Shown here one piece after another: positions 8,292-16,966 of a stretch of 64,000 bases of DNA (positions are counted from its first letter, which is position 1; each line of letters begins with the position of its first letter). Origin of the DNA: Anaerolineaceae bacterium. GTDB lineage: Bacteria; Chloroflexota; Anaerolineae; Aggregatilineales; Phototrophicaceae. Both the position numbers and the translations under genes were made by a program. The stretch is from assembly GCA_020634115.1 (NCBI GenBank), contig JACKCH010000018.1, positions 111,974-175,973 on the forward strand, given 5' to 3'. The notes under the pieces were generated by a model. The model did not search any database, had not been told where the DNA came from, and worked only from the letters and a program-made list of their open reading frames with translations.

Positions 8292-10220
8292 ATGAGAAGC
8301 GAAGTTGAAATTGCCTTTAATGAAATCTCTGAACTGAGATCACTATCGCGTGACGTGGTTTTAGAGGCATTAGAAAGTGCCTTGGTTTCGGCCTATCGTC
8401 GGGACGCAGGTGCCAGTGCCGCTCAAGCCGTTGAGGTCAATGTCGACGCCAATACCGGACGGGTACGTATTTTCGTCGAAAAAGAAGTTGTAGACGAAGT
8501 ACAGAACCTGAATACCGAAGTTGACCTGGAAAAAGCGCGCTATTTTGACCCTGAAGCCAACATTGGCGATATGGTGATGGTGCAGGTGGAAGGTACGACC
8601 AAGAAGTTTGGCCGTATTGCCGCTCAGACCGCCAAACAAGTGATCTTGCAGAAAATCCGCGAAGCCGAGCGTAATGCCCTGTTTGAGGAATACGTGGATC
8701 GCGAAGGGGATTTGATTACGGCAACCGTCCAGAATGTCAACGCGGCCATGATTACGGTCAGCCTGGGACGCACGGAAGCCATGCTGCCGCGTAATCAGCA
8801 GATTCCGGGCGAACGGTACAAGCCGCACGATAAACTACGGGCGTATGTGTTGGAAGTCAAAAAGAGCAATCGCGGTCCGCAGATCGTGATGAGCCGCAGC
8901 CACCGCAACATGCTGCGTCGCTTGCTGGAATACGAAGTCCCTGAGATTTTCAACGGGCAGGTTGAAATTAAGAATATCGCCCGTGAACCCGGCCAGCGTT
9001 CTAAAGTTGCTGTTGCCGCCCTTCAGGAAGGCATTGACCCGGTTGGGGCGTGCGTCGGGATGCGTGGTATTCGTATCCAGAATATCGTGAAGGAACTCCA
9101 CGACGAGAAAATTGACGTGATCGAGTGGAACGTCGATCATGAGGCCTTTATTGCGAAGGCACTGAGTCCGGCGCGGGTGAGTGGGGTGTATCTGGATGAT
9201 GACCCAGATGCCGGGCGCACGGCAGTCGTTTTAGTGCCGGATGACCAGCTTTCGTTGGCGATTGGTCGTGAAGGGCAGAACGCCCGGTTAGCGGCCAAAC
9301 TTACCGGTTGGCGTATTGATATTAAGAGCGTCTCCGAAGCAGTTCAGGAGGCTCTTGCCAGCCTGGGTGAACCGCCGCTGGCTGAAATAGCCACGCAGGA
9401 TGCGGAGGCTGTCGCCGAAGTCACGCGAATCATGGAAAAGAAAATCGCCAATAAAGCGGTGATGCCGGAAGAATACCAGGTTCTCAACCGCTTTGCATCG
9501 CGGGTAGAAAAGGCCTGGCAAGCGCAGCGCGAAAAGGCGCGTCAGGCGCGGTTGGCAGAAATCAACGCGGTTAGGGCCACGCTGCCGGAGAACGCTTTTG
9601 CTCTGCCGGTCAATACGCTGGATCTGCCCGATGAGATTATTGAAGCCCTCTCGCCAATGGATAACGTCGGCGAGATTATGCTGCGCTTCCTGATTGACGA
9701 AAGCCGTCTGAAGCGTCTCCTGTCGGGTGTCGGTGGTGATTCGCTCGAACGTCTGCGCGATGCCCTCGACCAGATCGTTATTCCCGATGAGCTTCCACAA
9801 TCGGCGGTGGTGCCGCAGCCCAAACCGGAAGCGGCAGCCTCCTCGACTGAACCGGAGGAAACCCCGGTGGCTGCTGCGGCGGTGGCTGAATCGGAAGATG
9901 AGACGGTGATTTTGTCAGTGTTTGGTGATGAGGACATCGTGGAACCCAAACCGGCGGCTAGACCAAAACCGGCACGAGTTGCGACGCGTCAGGTTGAGCC
10001 GGATGTGGAGTCGGAAGACGAATCGGAAGACGAAGAAGAAGACCTGGATGCCTTGCTCTCTGCCGAGGGTGGCAAGAAGTCGAAAGCCAAACGCAAGAGC
10101 CGCAAAGAACGCCAGCAGCGCCGCCAGTTAGTCTTCGACGAGGAAGTGGGCGAAATCGTCGCCAAACGGCGGCGTAAGGGCAGCCGTCGCCGTGAAGAGT
10201 GGGAAGATTACGAGATTTAG
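8292..10220 (+). CDS. nusA: Transcription termination/antitermination factor NusA
   Basis: A 642-residue NusA. Residues 1 to about 125 match the RNA polymerase-binding N-terminal domain. An S1 domain follows at about 135-200, then two KH domains to about 350 with GACVGMRGIRIQNIVKEL and LAIGREGQNARLAAKLTGWR. After that comes an extension of nearly 300 residues: a helical part with a degenerate helix-hairpin-helix-like segment (about 440-495), then an acidic Glu/Ser-rich linker and a very basic Lys/Arg end. The start lies after a weak GGGAG. It leads the ylxR-infB-rbfA-nrnA operon; rimP, the usual upstream neighbour, is absent. The leader hairpin suggests attenuation or autoregulation. Confidence 0.96.
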   Translation: MRSEVEIAFNEISELRSLSRDVVLEALESALVSAYRRDAGASAAQAVEVNVDANTGRVRIFVEKEVVDEVQNLNTEVDLEKARYFDPEANIGDMVMVQVEGTTKKFGRIAAQTAKQVILQKIREAERNALFEEYVDREGDLITATVQNVNAAMITVSLGRTEAMLPRNQQIPGERYKPHDKLRAYVLEVKKSNRGPQIVMSRSHRNMLRRLLEYEVPEIFNGQVEIKNIAREPGQRSKVAVAALQEGIDPVGACVGMRGIRIQNIVKELHDEKIDVIEWNVDHEAFIAKALSPARVSGVYLDDDPDAGRTAVVLVPDDQLSLAIGREGQNARLAAKLTGWRIDIKSVSEAVQEALASLGEPPLAEIATQDAEAVAEVTRIMEKKIANKAVMPEEYQVLNRFASRVEKAWQAQREKARQARLAEINAVRATLPENAFALPVNTLDLPDEIIEALSPMDNVGEIMLRFLIDESRLKRLLSGVGGDSLERLRDALDQIVIPDELPQSAVVPQPKPEAAASSTEPEETPVAAAAVAESEDETVILSVFGDEDIVEPKPAARPKPARVATRQVEPDVESEDESEDEEEDLDALLSAEGGKKSKAKRKSRKERQQRRQLVFDEEVGEIVAKRRRKGSRRREEWEDYEI

Positions 10221-10230
10221 CGACTGACCG

Positions 10231-10518
10231 ATGATGAACGCTGCACACCAGCAACAGCACCGGAAACGCATTCCGATCCGCACCTGTGTGGTCTGCCGGA
10301 CAAAAGAAGGCAAACGCGCTTTGTTTCGCATCGTTCGGACTGAAGACGGGGTACAGGTAGACCCCACCGGGAAAATGAATGGGCGTGGTGCGTACCTGTG
10401 CGGGGATCCCGATTGCTGGGAGCGTGCCGCTGCCACCGACATTTTAAGTAAGGCTCTGCGGACGACGCTCACGGCAGATGACCGGGCACGGCTGCGGCAG
10501 GCCAGACCGTCACCATAA
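10231..10518 (+). CDS. ylxR: YlxR/RnpM family RNA-binding protein (DUF448)
   Basis: A 95-residue protein with the DUF448 signature: RTCVVCRTK near residues 15-23, then GRGAYLC followed by DCWERA. YlxR proteins sit between nusA and infB in many bacteria and are reported to modulate RNase P (RnpM) and transcription. The gene lies 10 bp after nusA. Two adjacent ATGs (10231, 10234) are possible starts and neither has a strong ribosome binding site, so translation may depend on coupling with nusA. Confidence 0.92.
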   Translation: MMNAAHQQQHRKRIPIRTCVVCRTKEGKRALFRIVRTEDGVQVDPTGKMNGRGAYLCGDPDCWERAAATDILSKALRTTLTADDRARLRQARPSP

Positions 10519-10580
10519 TGGATGTTACCCATGATGGATTTACGGTGTATCTCATGAACACATATCAATTATAGCGGTGG

Positions 10581-10611
10581 GCAGGCTGTAAAAGCTGTCG
10601 GCTTTTCCTGC
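10581..10611 (+). promoter_or_regulatory. Stem-loop in the infB leader
   Basis: GCAGG (10581-10585) and AAAAGC (10590-10595) pair with GCTTTTCCTGC (10601-10611) around a TGTCG loop, with CTGT bulged on the 5' side. TTT follows. It lies in the 124-bp gap between ylxR and infB, about 20 bp before the infB ribosome binding site. It could be a weak attenuator or a translation control hairpin. Confidence 0.4.
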
Positions 10612-10642
10612 TTTGCCGCTCCCCTGTACTGAGGAGGACTAT

Positions 10643-12442
10643 ATGGCACAGGAAAAGCAGGCTGTACTGCTACCCGATTTTCTAACCGTTCGCGATTTGG
10701 CCGAGATGATTGATGCCAGCCCCATCGAGGTCATGAAACGGCTGATCGCGAATGGGATCATGGCTTCAATCAACCAGCAGATTGATTATGATACGGCTGC
10801 GATTGTGGTTGAGGAAATGGGCTTTGAAGCCCATTCCGCTAGCGCAGCGGCGGCAGTTGCCGAACGCCAAAAGGCTGCTGAATCGCAGACCTGGCGTAAG
10901 AAGTATACAGAAGAGAAGGCTGAATACCTTCAGCGCCGTCCCCCGATTGTAACCATCCTCGGTCACGTAGATCACGGCAAGACGACCCTGCTCGATACCA
11001 TTCGTAAAACCAGCGTTGCTGCCGGTGAAGCGGGTGGTATTACCCAGCATATCGGTGCTTACCGTGTGGTTCATAATGGCCGCCAGATCACTTTCCTCGA
11101 TACGCCCGGTCACGAAGCCTTTACCGCCATGCGGGCGCGGGGTGCGCATGGTGCTGATGTTGCCGTATTAGTGGTCGCGGCGGACGATGGCGTGATGCCC
11201 ACGACCCGCGAAGCGATTGACCATGCGCGGGCAGCCAATGTGCCGATTGTGGTTGCTGTCACTAAAACCGATCTGCGGAATGCCAATATCGAAGGCACGA
11301 AAAAGAGCCTGATGGACGTGGGGCTGACCCCGGACGAATGGGATGGCGATACCCTGGTCGTGCCGGTTTCGGCGGTCAAAGGGCAGGGGATTGACGACCT
11401 GTTGGAAGCGATCCTGTTGATTGCCGACGATAGCGATGTGGTGGCGAACCCGGATAGCGAGGCCTCTGGTATCGTGATTGAGGCAAAGGTAGATACCAGT
11501 CGTGGAACGGTGGCGACGCTGCTCGTCTTAAACGGCACGCTCGAACGCGGTGATGTGGTAGTCGCAGGGACGGCCTACGGGCGTATTAAGGCCATGTTTG
11601 ATGAAGGCGGCAAGCAGTTGAAAAGTGCGCCACCCTCCACGCCCGTCTCTGTCCTGGGGTTAAGTGAACCGCCGCAGCCGGGCGATGCCTTCGAGACAGC
11701 CAAAAATGACAAGGTCGCCCGCAGCATCGCGACGGAACGCGCCGAACAGGAAGAAGCGCAGCGGTCACAGCCCGCACGGGCGCTCACCCTGGAAGATGTT
11801 TTTGCGCAGTTTTCCAGCGGCCAGTCCAAAGAGTTGAGCCTCATTGTGAAAGTGGATGTCCAGGGGACGCTCCAGCCCATCATTGACTCACTCAACCAGC
11901 TCTCTGAAAACAACAGTCAGGGCATTAGTATTCGCATCCTCTCCTCAGATGTCGGTCATGTGACGGAGAACGATGTGATGCTTGCCAGTGCGTCCGGTGC
12001 GATTGTCATCGGATTTGGCGTCAATGTGGATAACGCCGCCCGCCGTACAGCAGACTCCCAGGGTGTGGATATTCGTGTGTACAACATCATCTATAAGCTG
12101 CTGGAAGATGTCGAACTGGCGCTGGAAGGTTTGCTCGAACCGACGTATGCTGACCGGACAATCGGCATGGCGGAAGTGCGCCAGATTTTCAAGATTCCGA
12201 GAATTGGGGTGATCGCCGGATGCTATATCCGCGATGGCGAAGCGCGTCGTAACGCCCGTACCCGCGTCAAGCGCGGGGGTAAGGTGCTGGTGGAAAATGT
12301 GCCGGTTGGCTCACTTAAACGGATGACCGAAGACGTGCGTGAGGTGCGTTCCGGGTTTGAGTGCGGGATTGGCTTAAACGGCTTCAATGATTTTCAGGCC
12401 GGGGATTTGATCGAATTCTATGTCACGGAACGAGTGAGTTAG
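10643..12442 (+). CDS. infB: Translation initiation factor IF-2 (short form)
   Basis: A 599-residue IF-2. An IF2_N domain spans residues 5-60, with only a short linker to the GTPase domain, so the long N-terminal extension seen in enterobacteria is missing. The G domain has G1 GHVDHGKT, G3 DTPGHEAF, and a G4 that reads TKTD where NKxD is usual. Domain II and the C-terminal fMet-tRNA-binding region follow, ending with GFECGIGLNGFNDFQAGD. I chose ATG 10643 over an upstream in-frame ATG at 10613 because GAGGAGG at 10631-10637 is ideally placed. IF-2 brings initiator tRNA to the 30S subunit and promotes subunit joining. Confidence 0.97.
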   Translation: MAQEKQAVLLPDFLTVRDLAEMIDASPIEVMKRLIANGIMASINQQIDYDTAAIVVEEMGFEAHSASAAAAVAERQKAAESQTWRKKYTEEKAEYLQRRPPIVTILGHVDHGKTTLLDTIRKTSVAAGEAGGITQHIGAYRVVHNGRQITFLDTPGHEAFTAMRARGAHGADVAVLVVAADDGVMPTTREAIDHARAANVPIVVAVTKTDLRNANIEGTKKSLMDVGLTPDEWDGDTLVVPVSAVKGQGIDDLLEAILLIADDSDVVANPDSEASGIVIEAKVDTSRGTVATLLVLNGTLERGDVVVAGTAYGRIKAMFDEGGKQLKSAPPSTPVSVLGLSEPPQPGDAFETAKNDKVARSIATERAEQEEAQRSQPARALTLEDVFAQFSSGQSKELSLIVKVDVQGTLQPIIDSLNQLSENNSQGISIRILSSDVGHVTENDVMLASASGAIVIGFGVNVDNAARRTADSQGVDIRVYNIIYKLLEDVELALEGLLEPTYADRTIGMAEVRQIFKIPRIGVIAGCYIRDGEARRNARTRVKRGGKVLVENVPVGSLKRMTEDVREVRSGFECGIGLNGFNDFQAGDLIEFYVTERVS

Positions 12443-12520
12443 GTTCGCAAACCGGCAACCATTGTGCGGCTCCTTTGCGGGGTGGCAGCAGGATGCGCTG
12501 CGGAAAAACGGGATGATAGG

Positions 12521-12541
12521 GGGCAAGGCGGTGTCTTGCCC
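12521..12541 (+). promoter_or_regulatory. Stem-loop in the infB-rbfA gap
   Basis: GGGCAAG (12521-12527) pairs with CTTGCCC (12535-12541) around a 7-nt loop, followed by TTTG. It lies in a 249-bp gap before rbfA that shows no open frame of merit. It could be a partial terminator or a processing site that uncouples rbfA from infB. Confidence 0.35.
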
Positions 12542-12691
12542 TTTGAACTGTCCCTGGTGATCCGGGAACGCGCATCAGACTGGCGGCCAAACCAGGCCGT
12601 TCGACACAATCCCATGTGCGACTCATGACCGGTAGAGTCTGAAGTCGAAGAATACCCCCTCAAAGAGCAGTTCCCCCAGGAGGAGTAAAAC

Positions 12692-13078
12692 ATGACGATT
12701 AAACAAGATCGTATGGCCGAACGCATTCAGGAGATTCTGAGTGAACTCCTGCTGCGCGAAGTCGCTGACCCACGCTTGCAGAACATCACCGTCACCGAGG
12801 TCAAGCTGGATCGTGAATTGATGTTCGCCAATATCTACATTAACGCGCTGGCGGAAGAAGCCCGCGAAGCGGAAGTGATGGCTGGTCTGGAACGCGCCAA
12901 AGGTTTCCTGCGCCGCGAGACAGCCCGCCGGGTGCGGATTCGCGCCATGCCGGAACTGATTTTCCATTGGGACTATGCGCTGGAGCGCGGGGAGCGTATC
13001 GCCCAGATTCTCGAAAAGCTGGATATTCCTCCCGCCGAGATTGAAGACGAGACGACCACCGAGGACATCAATGAGTGA
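12692..13078 (+). CDS. rbfA: Ribosome-binding factor A
   Basis: A 128-residue RbfA. The N-terminal helix (DRMAERIQEILSELLLREVADPR) and the KH-type core with the LDRELMFANIYIN strand match the family in order and length. RbfA binds the 30S subunit and helps mature the 5' end of 16S rRNA. AGGAGG lies about 9 bp before the ATG. The last 8 bases overlap the start of the DHH phosphoesterase gene, indicating translational coupling. Confidence 0.95.
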   Translation: MTIKQDRMAERIQEILSELLLREVADPRLQNITVTEVKLDRELMFANIYINALAEEAREAEVMAGLERAKGFLRRETARRVRIRAMPELIFHWDYALERGERIAQILEKLDIPPAEIEDETTTEDINE

Positions 13079-14048
13079 GCAGGTGAATTGGCCGGCGGCG
13101 ACTGAGGCCGTCCAGCAGGCAACCAAAATTCTGATTGTGACCCATGTCAGCCCGGATGGTGATGCCATTGGCTCGTTGCTGGGGCTGGCGAACGCGCTGC
13201 GGGAGATGGACAAGAAAGTAACGACTGTCGTGGATGGTGGTGTCCCCGACAACCTGGACTTCCTGCCGGGCGCGGGCGGCGTGCAGGGCAAACTCAAGCG
13301 CGGCAAATGGGACTTGATGATTTCCGTCGACGCCAGCGACGAACCCCGTACCGGTCTGGCGGGGGAGTATGGCCGGGCGCACAGTCCGAAGGTGATTAAC
13401 CTCGACCATCACCCCACCAATGTCTGGTTTGGCGATATTTTTATCGTGGTGCCAACTGCCGTATCCGCGACAGAGATTGTCTACGACTGGCTGGTTTACA
13501 TGCAGCACCCCATTTCGAAGCGGATCGCTGAACCACTGCTGGCCGGGCTGGTGACGGATACACTCGGTTTCCGCACCAATAATGTCACGGCGCGTACCCT
13601 TGAAATCGCTCAGGCGTTGATTAAAGCCGGGGCATCGCTCTCAGATATTGTCGCCCGCGCCCTGGTCAGTAAGCCCTATAACACGATTGAACTGTGGAAA
13701 CAGTCACTTGCGTCAGTGACAATGAATGAGACCATTATCTCTGCGAACGTGACCCAGGCTGATCTGAAACAGGCCAGAATTGGCGAAGCCACAGATCGGG
13801 GTTTGGTCGGGCTGCTCGTCTCAGTGGATGAGGCCAAAATCGCCGTCGTGTTTAAGGAACTGGCTGATGGTCGGGTCGAACTCAGTATGCGAAGCAAGCC
13901 GGGTTACGATGTCAGTGGCGTGGCCTTAGGGCTGGGTGGTGGCGGTCACAAACAGGCTGCCGGGGCGACGATTGACGGCCCGCTGGATGCCGCCCGCGAG
14001 CGTGTGCTGGCGCTGCTGCACGCCATCCAGCCAGATCAACCGGCGTAA
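13071..14048 (+). CDS. nrnA: DHH-family phosphoesterase, NrnA-like oligoribonuclease/pAp phosphatase
   Basis: A 325-residue DHH/DHHA1 protein. Motif I is THVSPDGDAIGS (residues 22-33), motif III is LDHHPTN, a LVTDTLGFRTNN motif follows, and the C-terminal DHHA1 domain has GLGGGGHKQAAG. This pattern is that of NrnA, which removes nucleotides from 2-5 nt RNAs and dephosphorylates pAp using Mn2+. I chose ATG 13071, which overlaps the rbfA stop by 8 bases, over a longer frame that would extend deep into rbfA. It ends the operon; truB and ribF, frequent downstream neighbours, are not here. Confidence 0.92.
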   Translation: MSEQVNWPAATEAVQQATKILIVTHVSPDGDAIGSLLGLANALREMDKKVTTVVDGGVPDNLDFLPGAGGVQGKLKRGKWDLMISVDASDEPRTGLAGEYGRAHSPKVINLDHHPTNVWFGDIFIVVPTAVSATEIVYDWLVYMQHPISKRIAEPLLAGLVTDTLGFRTNNVTARTLEIAQALIKAGASLSDIVARALVSKPYNTIELWKQSLASVTMNETIISANVTQADLKQARIGEATDRGLVGLLVSVDEAKIAVVFKELADGRVELSMRSKPGYDVSGVALGLGGGGHKQAAGATIDGPLDAARERVLALLHAIQPDQPA

Positions 14049-14125
14049 TGCAGTCGGACAATTCAATACGGAACAAACCAGGCTGCTTCTACAGAATCTC
14101 TAAAAGACACCTTTGAGAAGTGCGC

Positions 14126-14147
14126 GGGCGGGTTCCAAACCCGTCCC
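14126..14147 (+). repeat. Short palindrome, first of three behind nrnA
   Basis: GGGCGGGTT pairs with AACCCGTCCC around CC, with one bulged T. It lies in the 217-bp gap between the nrnA stop and the convergent gene 14266-15249, and may help end transcription. Confidence 0.5.
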
Positions 14148-14171
14148 TAAATCTGAAAATAGGTGTAGGTC

Positions 14172-14196
14172 GTAGGGGAGGGTCTCAGACCCTCCC
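14172..14196 (+). repeat. GTAGGG-type dispersed palindrome
   Basis: Starts GTAGGG. GGGAGGGTCT (14176-14185) pairs perfectly with AGACCCTCCC (14187-14196) around a single base. It belongs to the family also seen at 14234, 22186, 22239, 24151 and 38025. Confidence 0.7.
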
Positions 14197-14233
14197 AGAA
14201 AATACCCTGGGACAATTACTTTTCAAATGGTCT

Positions 14234-14265
14234 GTAGGGGCGCATGGCTATGGCTATGCGCCCCT
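14234..14265 (+). repeat. GTAGGG-type dispersed palindrome
   Basis: Starts GTAGGGG. AGGGGCGCAT (14236-14245) pairs perfectly with ATGCGCCCCT (14256-14265) around a 10-nt loop. It ends one base before the stop codon of the reverse-strand gene 14266-15249. Confidence 0.75.
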
Positions 14266-15249
14266 CTATTGTCGTATAGATGCGTTGTATGGTGTTTTGG
14301 AAACTGCCCCCACCCCGGAATCAACCTCATTTTCCGCGATACCATCCCCCACGTCCCCCAACCCGCACGCCCGTAGATGTTCGTAGTAACGCTGTAATGC
14401 CGGGTGGCCGTGATCGCTGAAATGTCCTTTGACCTGGGTTTCATCCAGCCGGGCGCTTGAATGCGGTATTTGCATGTCAGGCGCGAACCGGCGCAGCTTC
14501 CGCTGGTATTCCCAGTGTTCCAGCCGGTCTCCAATTGCCCCGCTCAGTAAAAACTCGCCCAGGCGCTTCACCATGCGCCAGCCCCAACCCATGTGGTACA
14601 GCTCTGCCGGGTAAAACGGCTCGTTGGCATTCGGGAGGTATGCGCGTGTCCAATCATTCTCTGTCCGCATCTGTCGGTACAAAGGTTCTCCATAGAGCGG
14701 CAGCATCTGTACGATTTCATGTGCCATAAAACTATTTCGGTCATGCTGCATGAGGTTGCTTTCATCTAGGAGATAGTTTGGACACAACATTACGCCTCGC
14801 AGTCGCGCCAGTCGAACCATGATGATCGTGAAGGCCCGCGCCAGCCACACCCGTCCCGGCGAAGTAATCACCAGGTAATCCAGGTCGTCATCTCCAGCGG
14901 CGGCATTGCGCATCGCCAACGCCCCGGTCAGTGCGATCATGCTGATAAAGGGCAATCGTGCCAGCCAGCGGCCATACGCCTGCGCCAGCGGCCAGAGTTT
15001 GGTGGACGCCGCTTCCCGGGTCAGCCGGAGTTCAATCAGGTCTGGCTGCTGCCCGTACATCACATAGCCACGCTCCATGTGTAACCATGTTGGTAGCACT
15101 TCCGAGTGCATAAGTGTATCCTGCACGGCTTCCAGGCTAGCCGATTCGTCATCAATCAGGAAGTGATGAATTTCTGGAACAGTCATCGGGAAGTGAAAGA
15201 CATCCCCATAAAGGACAGTTCGCAAAATAGCTGCTTCTATGCGCTTCAC
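14266..15249 (-). CDS. Nucleotidyltransferase-fold protein with N-terminal winged-helix-like region
   Basis: A 327-residue protein. The first 80 or so residues look like a small helical or winged-helix domain. Then comes a nucleotidyltransferase-like signature at about residues 105-130, ALTGALAMRNAAAGDDDLD, then YLVI; the D-x-D pair could bind metal and nucleotide. The rest is helical, with LCPNYLLDES near residue 160. Substrate is unknown. I chose GTG 15249 because GGGAG lies 8 bp upstream; a TTG at 15264 gives 5 more residues. No HEPN-type partner gene lies next to it, so a toxin-antitoxin role is not supported. Confidence 0.6.
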   Translation of the reverse strand: MKRIEAAILRTVLYGDVFHFPMTVPEIHHFLIDDESASLEAVQDTLMHSEVLPTWLHMERGYVMYGQQPDLIELRLTREAASTKLWPLAQAYGRWLARLPFISMIALTGALAMRNAAAGDDDLDYLVITSPGRVWLARAFTIIMVRLARLRGVMLCPNYLLDESNLMQHDRNSFMAHEIVQMLPLYGEPLYRQMRTENDWTRAYLPNANEPFYPAELYHMGWGWRMVKRLGEFLLSGAIGDRLEHWEYQRKLRRFAPDMQIPHSSARLDETQVKGHFSDHGHPALQRYYEHLRACGLGDVGDGIAENEVDSGVGAVSKTPYNASIRQ

Positions 15250-15351
15250 CCGCCAGACTCCCAATAAACTACTCGAACAAGATTGATTTGCAGGGTAGTG
15301 CCTACGGTGCTTATCACCCCTACCCCTCCGTGAATACCAAAACTACAACAC

Positions 15352-15375
15352 AAAAAGCGCAGTAAATTGCTGCGC
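15352..15375 (-). terminator. Intrinsic terminator of the PPC/lectin gene
   Basis: On the reverse strand GCGCAG pairs with CTGCGC around a 7-nt loop and is followed by TTTTTG. It lies 44 bp past the stop of the gene 15419-16966 and upstream of 14266-15249, so it separates the two. Confidence 0.85.
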
Positions 15376-15418
15376 CCCCTGAAAGTGTCTGTTTTTGCAC
15401 TGGTCACGGAGTGAAACG

Positions 15419-16966
15419 TTAGCGCCAGCGCCACAACCAGGTATTCGTGAACTGGCAAGATGTACTGATCGGCTCAAAGTTCACTACCGCATTCCCCACC
15501 TGTCCCTCGATGGAGTCCACCGCCAGTTCCCCCACCAGCTGACCATCCACATAATAGAGAACCCGGTTGCTGGTGGCGACCAGAACCAGTTGGTGTGCGC
15601 CGCTTCCGCTGTCGGCTTGTTCCCCGTATATACCCGGCAAAAACGTATCACCATCCCGCTGTGAAAGTCCATACCCGCCAGTCTGGTCAACATAGGCCAA
15701 CAGGTAGTGGGTATCGTCGCTCTGGCGGAACACCAAACCACATCCCGTCACGCCTTCAGCGGCGCTTTCCCAGGAAACGGTTGTACCCAACGCGAAATCT
15801 GTGAATAGTGTGCCGCGCCCCAGCATAAATCGCGATACACCCGGACTGCGGAACTCTGCAAAGCTTTCGTTCACCGTCAGCGCCATTTCGCCCGCCGCCG
15901 GGATAACCCCTCGCCGCCGCAGTTCTTCGACCAGCAGACTCGGTTCCCCCAGGATGATCTGCTGCGGAGTCAGGCGTTGGCCGTTGATTTCTACGGGAAC
16001 AGTGACGATCAGGTTATCGAACCGGGCGCTCGCTTGACTGTTCAGGTCGGTCCCGGTTCCCAGTGCCAACCCGATATGTCCGCTGTTGAGGATCATGTCA
16101 TCTACGGTATGACCCAGAAGCTGCCCGTTGTAGAAAAAGTCAAAACCGGTGTCATTGACCAGCATTCCCAGGCTAAAACCGGTTGTCCCCGCTACAATCG
16201 CCGGGTGCTGTACCCAATCCCGGATTACTTTGTCCTCCTCTTCCGGCAGGTGCAAAGAAAATCGCCATTGTCCCCGGTCATTAATGCTGAAGAGGTAGTA
16301 ACTGCCGTCATCCTGCTGGCGTGCCGTGAGTCCGGCACTCCATCCGCCGATTTGACTGACAATACTGATGTCAACCTGAGCGTAGTAATCGGTTTGCAGG
16401 TCGGCGCTGCTGTTGATCGTCGTATCCAGCGCCTGAACACCGGCCAATTGGAAGTTCAACTGACCATCATTCTCTTCAATCGTAGTTGCTTCTCCGGCGC
16501 TCCCCCAATCCCCGCCGTCATCAAAGGTGTCCTGGGTATCTAGGTCTGCAAATCCGTTTGTAAGAGTCAGTAGATACTCACCGGCGGTGTCGCCATAGCC
16601 GGACACCTGTACGGTATACGTGTCGGTGCGGGGCAGGGTGATCGCTTCCAGCAGGGCGTCCTTGTTGACCGGGTACTCATGGTCATCGTTGCTGATAAGG
16701 GTTTGTCCCGCATTGTTCCGCAGACTCAAAACCGGGTCTAAATCGCCGGATACGGCCTCCACGCGGAACGACAGCGCCGCGCCGTCCAGCCCGGTAAACG
16801 TCCAGTTTTGCGTTTCGCCCGCTGCGATCTCTCCTAGTACAGGAGTGAAGGGAAGCAGCGGACTGGCGTCCTGTGCCTGGACATGAACGCTGCCCATCAG
16901 CACAACGGCCAACAGGAAGGGAATCAACCAACCGCGCCGGGCGGTCAACGATTTATTGGCATCCAT
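15419..16966 (-). CDS. Exported PPC-domain protein with two concanavalin-like domains
   Basis: A 515-residue exported protein. The signal peptide covers about residues 1-32 (hydrophobic core, then VHVQAQD). A PPC-type beta domain follows (about 38-140; GETQNWTFTGLDGAALSFRV and DTYTVQVSGYGDTAGEYLL). Two beta-rich modules come next (about 145-315 and 350-515), both resembling the DUF1080/concanavalin fold, with YLFSINDRGQWRFSL and YLLAYVDQTGGYGLSQ at equivalent places. The end, QFTNTWLWRWR, is aromatic and basic. Binding of carbohydrate is likely but unproven. The start overlaps the upstream gene by 22 bp and has no ribosome binding site of its own. Confidence 0.65.
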   Translation of the reverse strand: MDANKSLTARRGWLIPFLLAVVLMGSVHVQAQDASPLLPFTPVLGEIAAGETQNWTFTGLDGAALSFRVEAVSGDLDPVLSLRNNAGQTLISNDDHEYPVNKDALLEAITLPRTDTYTVQVSGYGDTAGEYLLTLTNGFADLDTQDTFDDGGDWGSAGEATTIEENDGQLNFQLAGVQALDTTINSSADLQTDYYAQVDISIVSQIGGWSAGLTARQQDDGSYYLFSINDRGQWRFSLHLPEEEDKVIRDWVQHPAIVAGTTGFSLGMLVNDTGFDFFYNGQLLGHTVDDMILNSGHIGLALGTGTDLNSQASARFDNLIVTVPVEINGQRLTPQQIILGEPSLLVEELRRRGVIPAAGEMALTVNESFAEFRSPGVSRFMLGRGTLFTDFALGTTVSWESAAEGVTGCGLVFRQSDDTHYLLAYVDQTGGYGLSQRDGDTFLPGIYGEQADSGSGAHQLVLVATSNRVLYYVDGQLVGELAVDSIEGQVGNAVVNFEPISTSCQFTNTWLWRWR

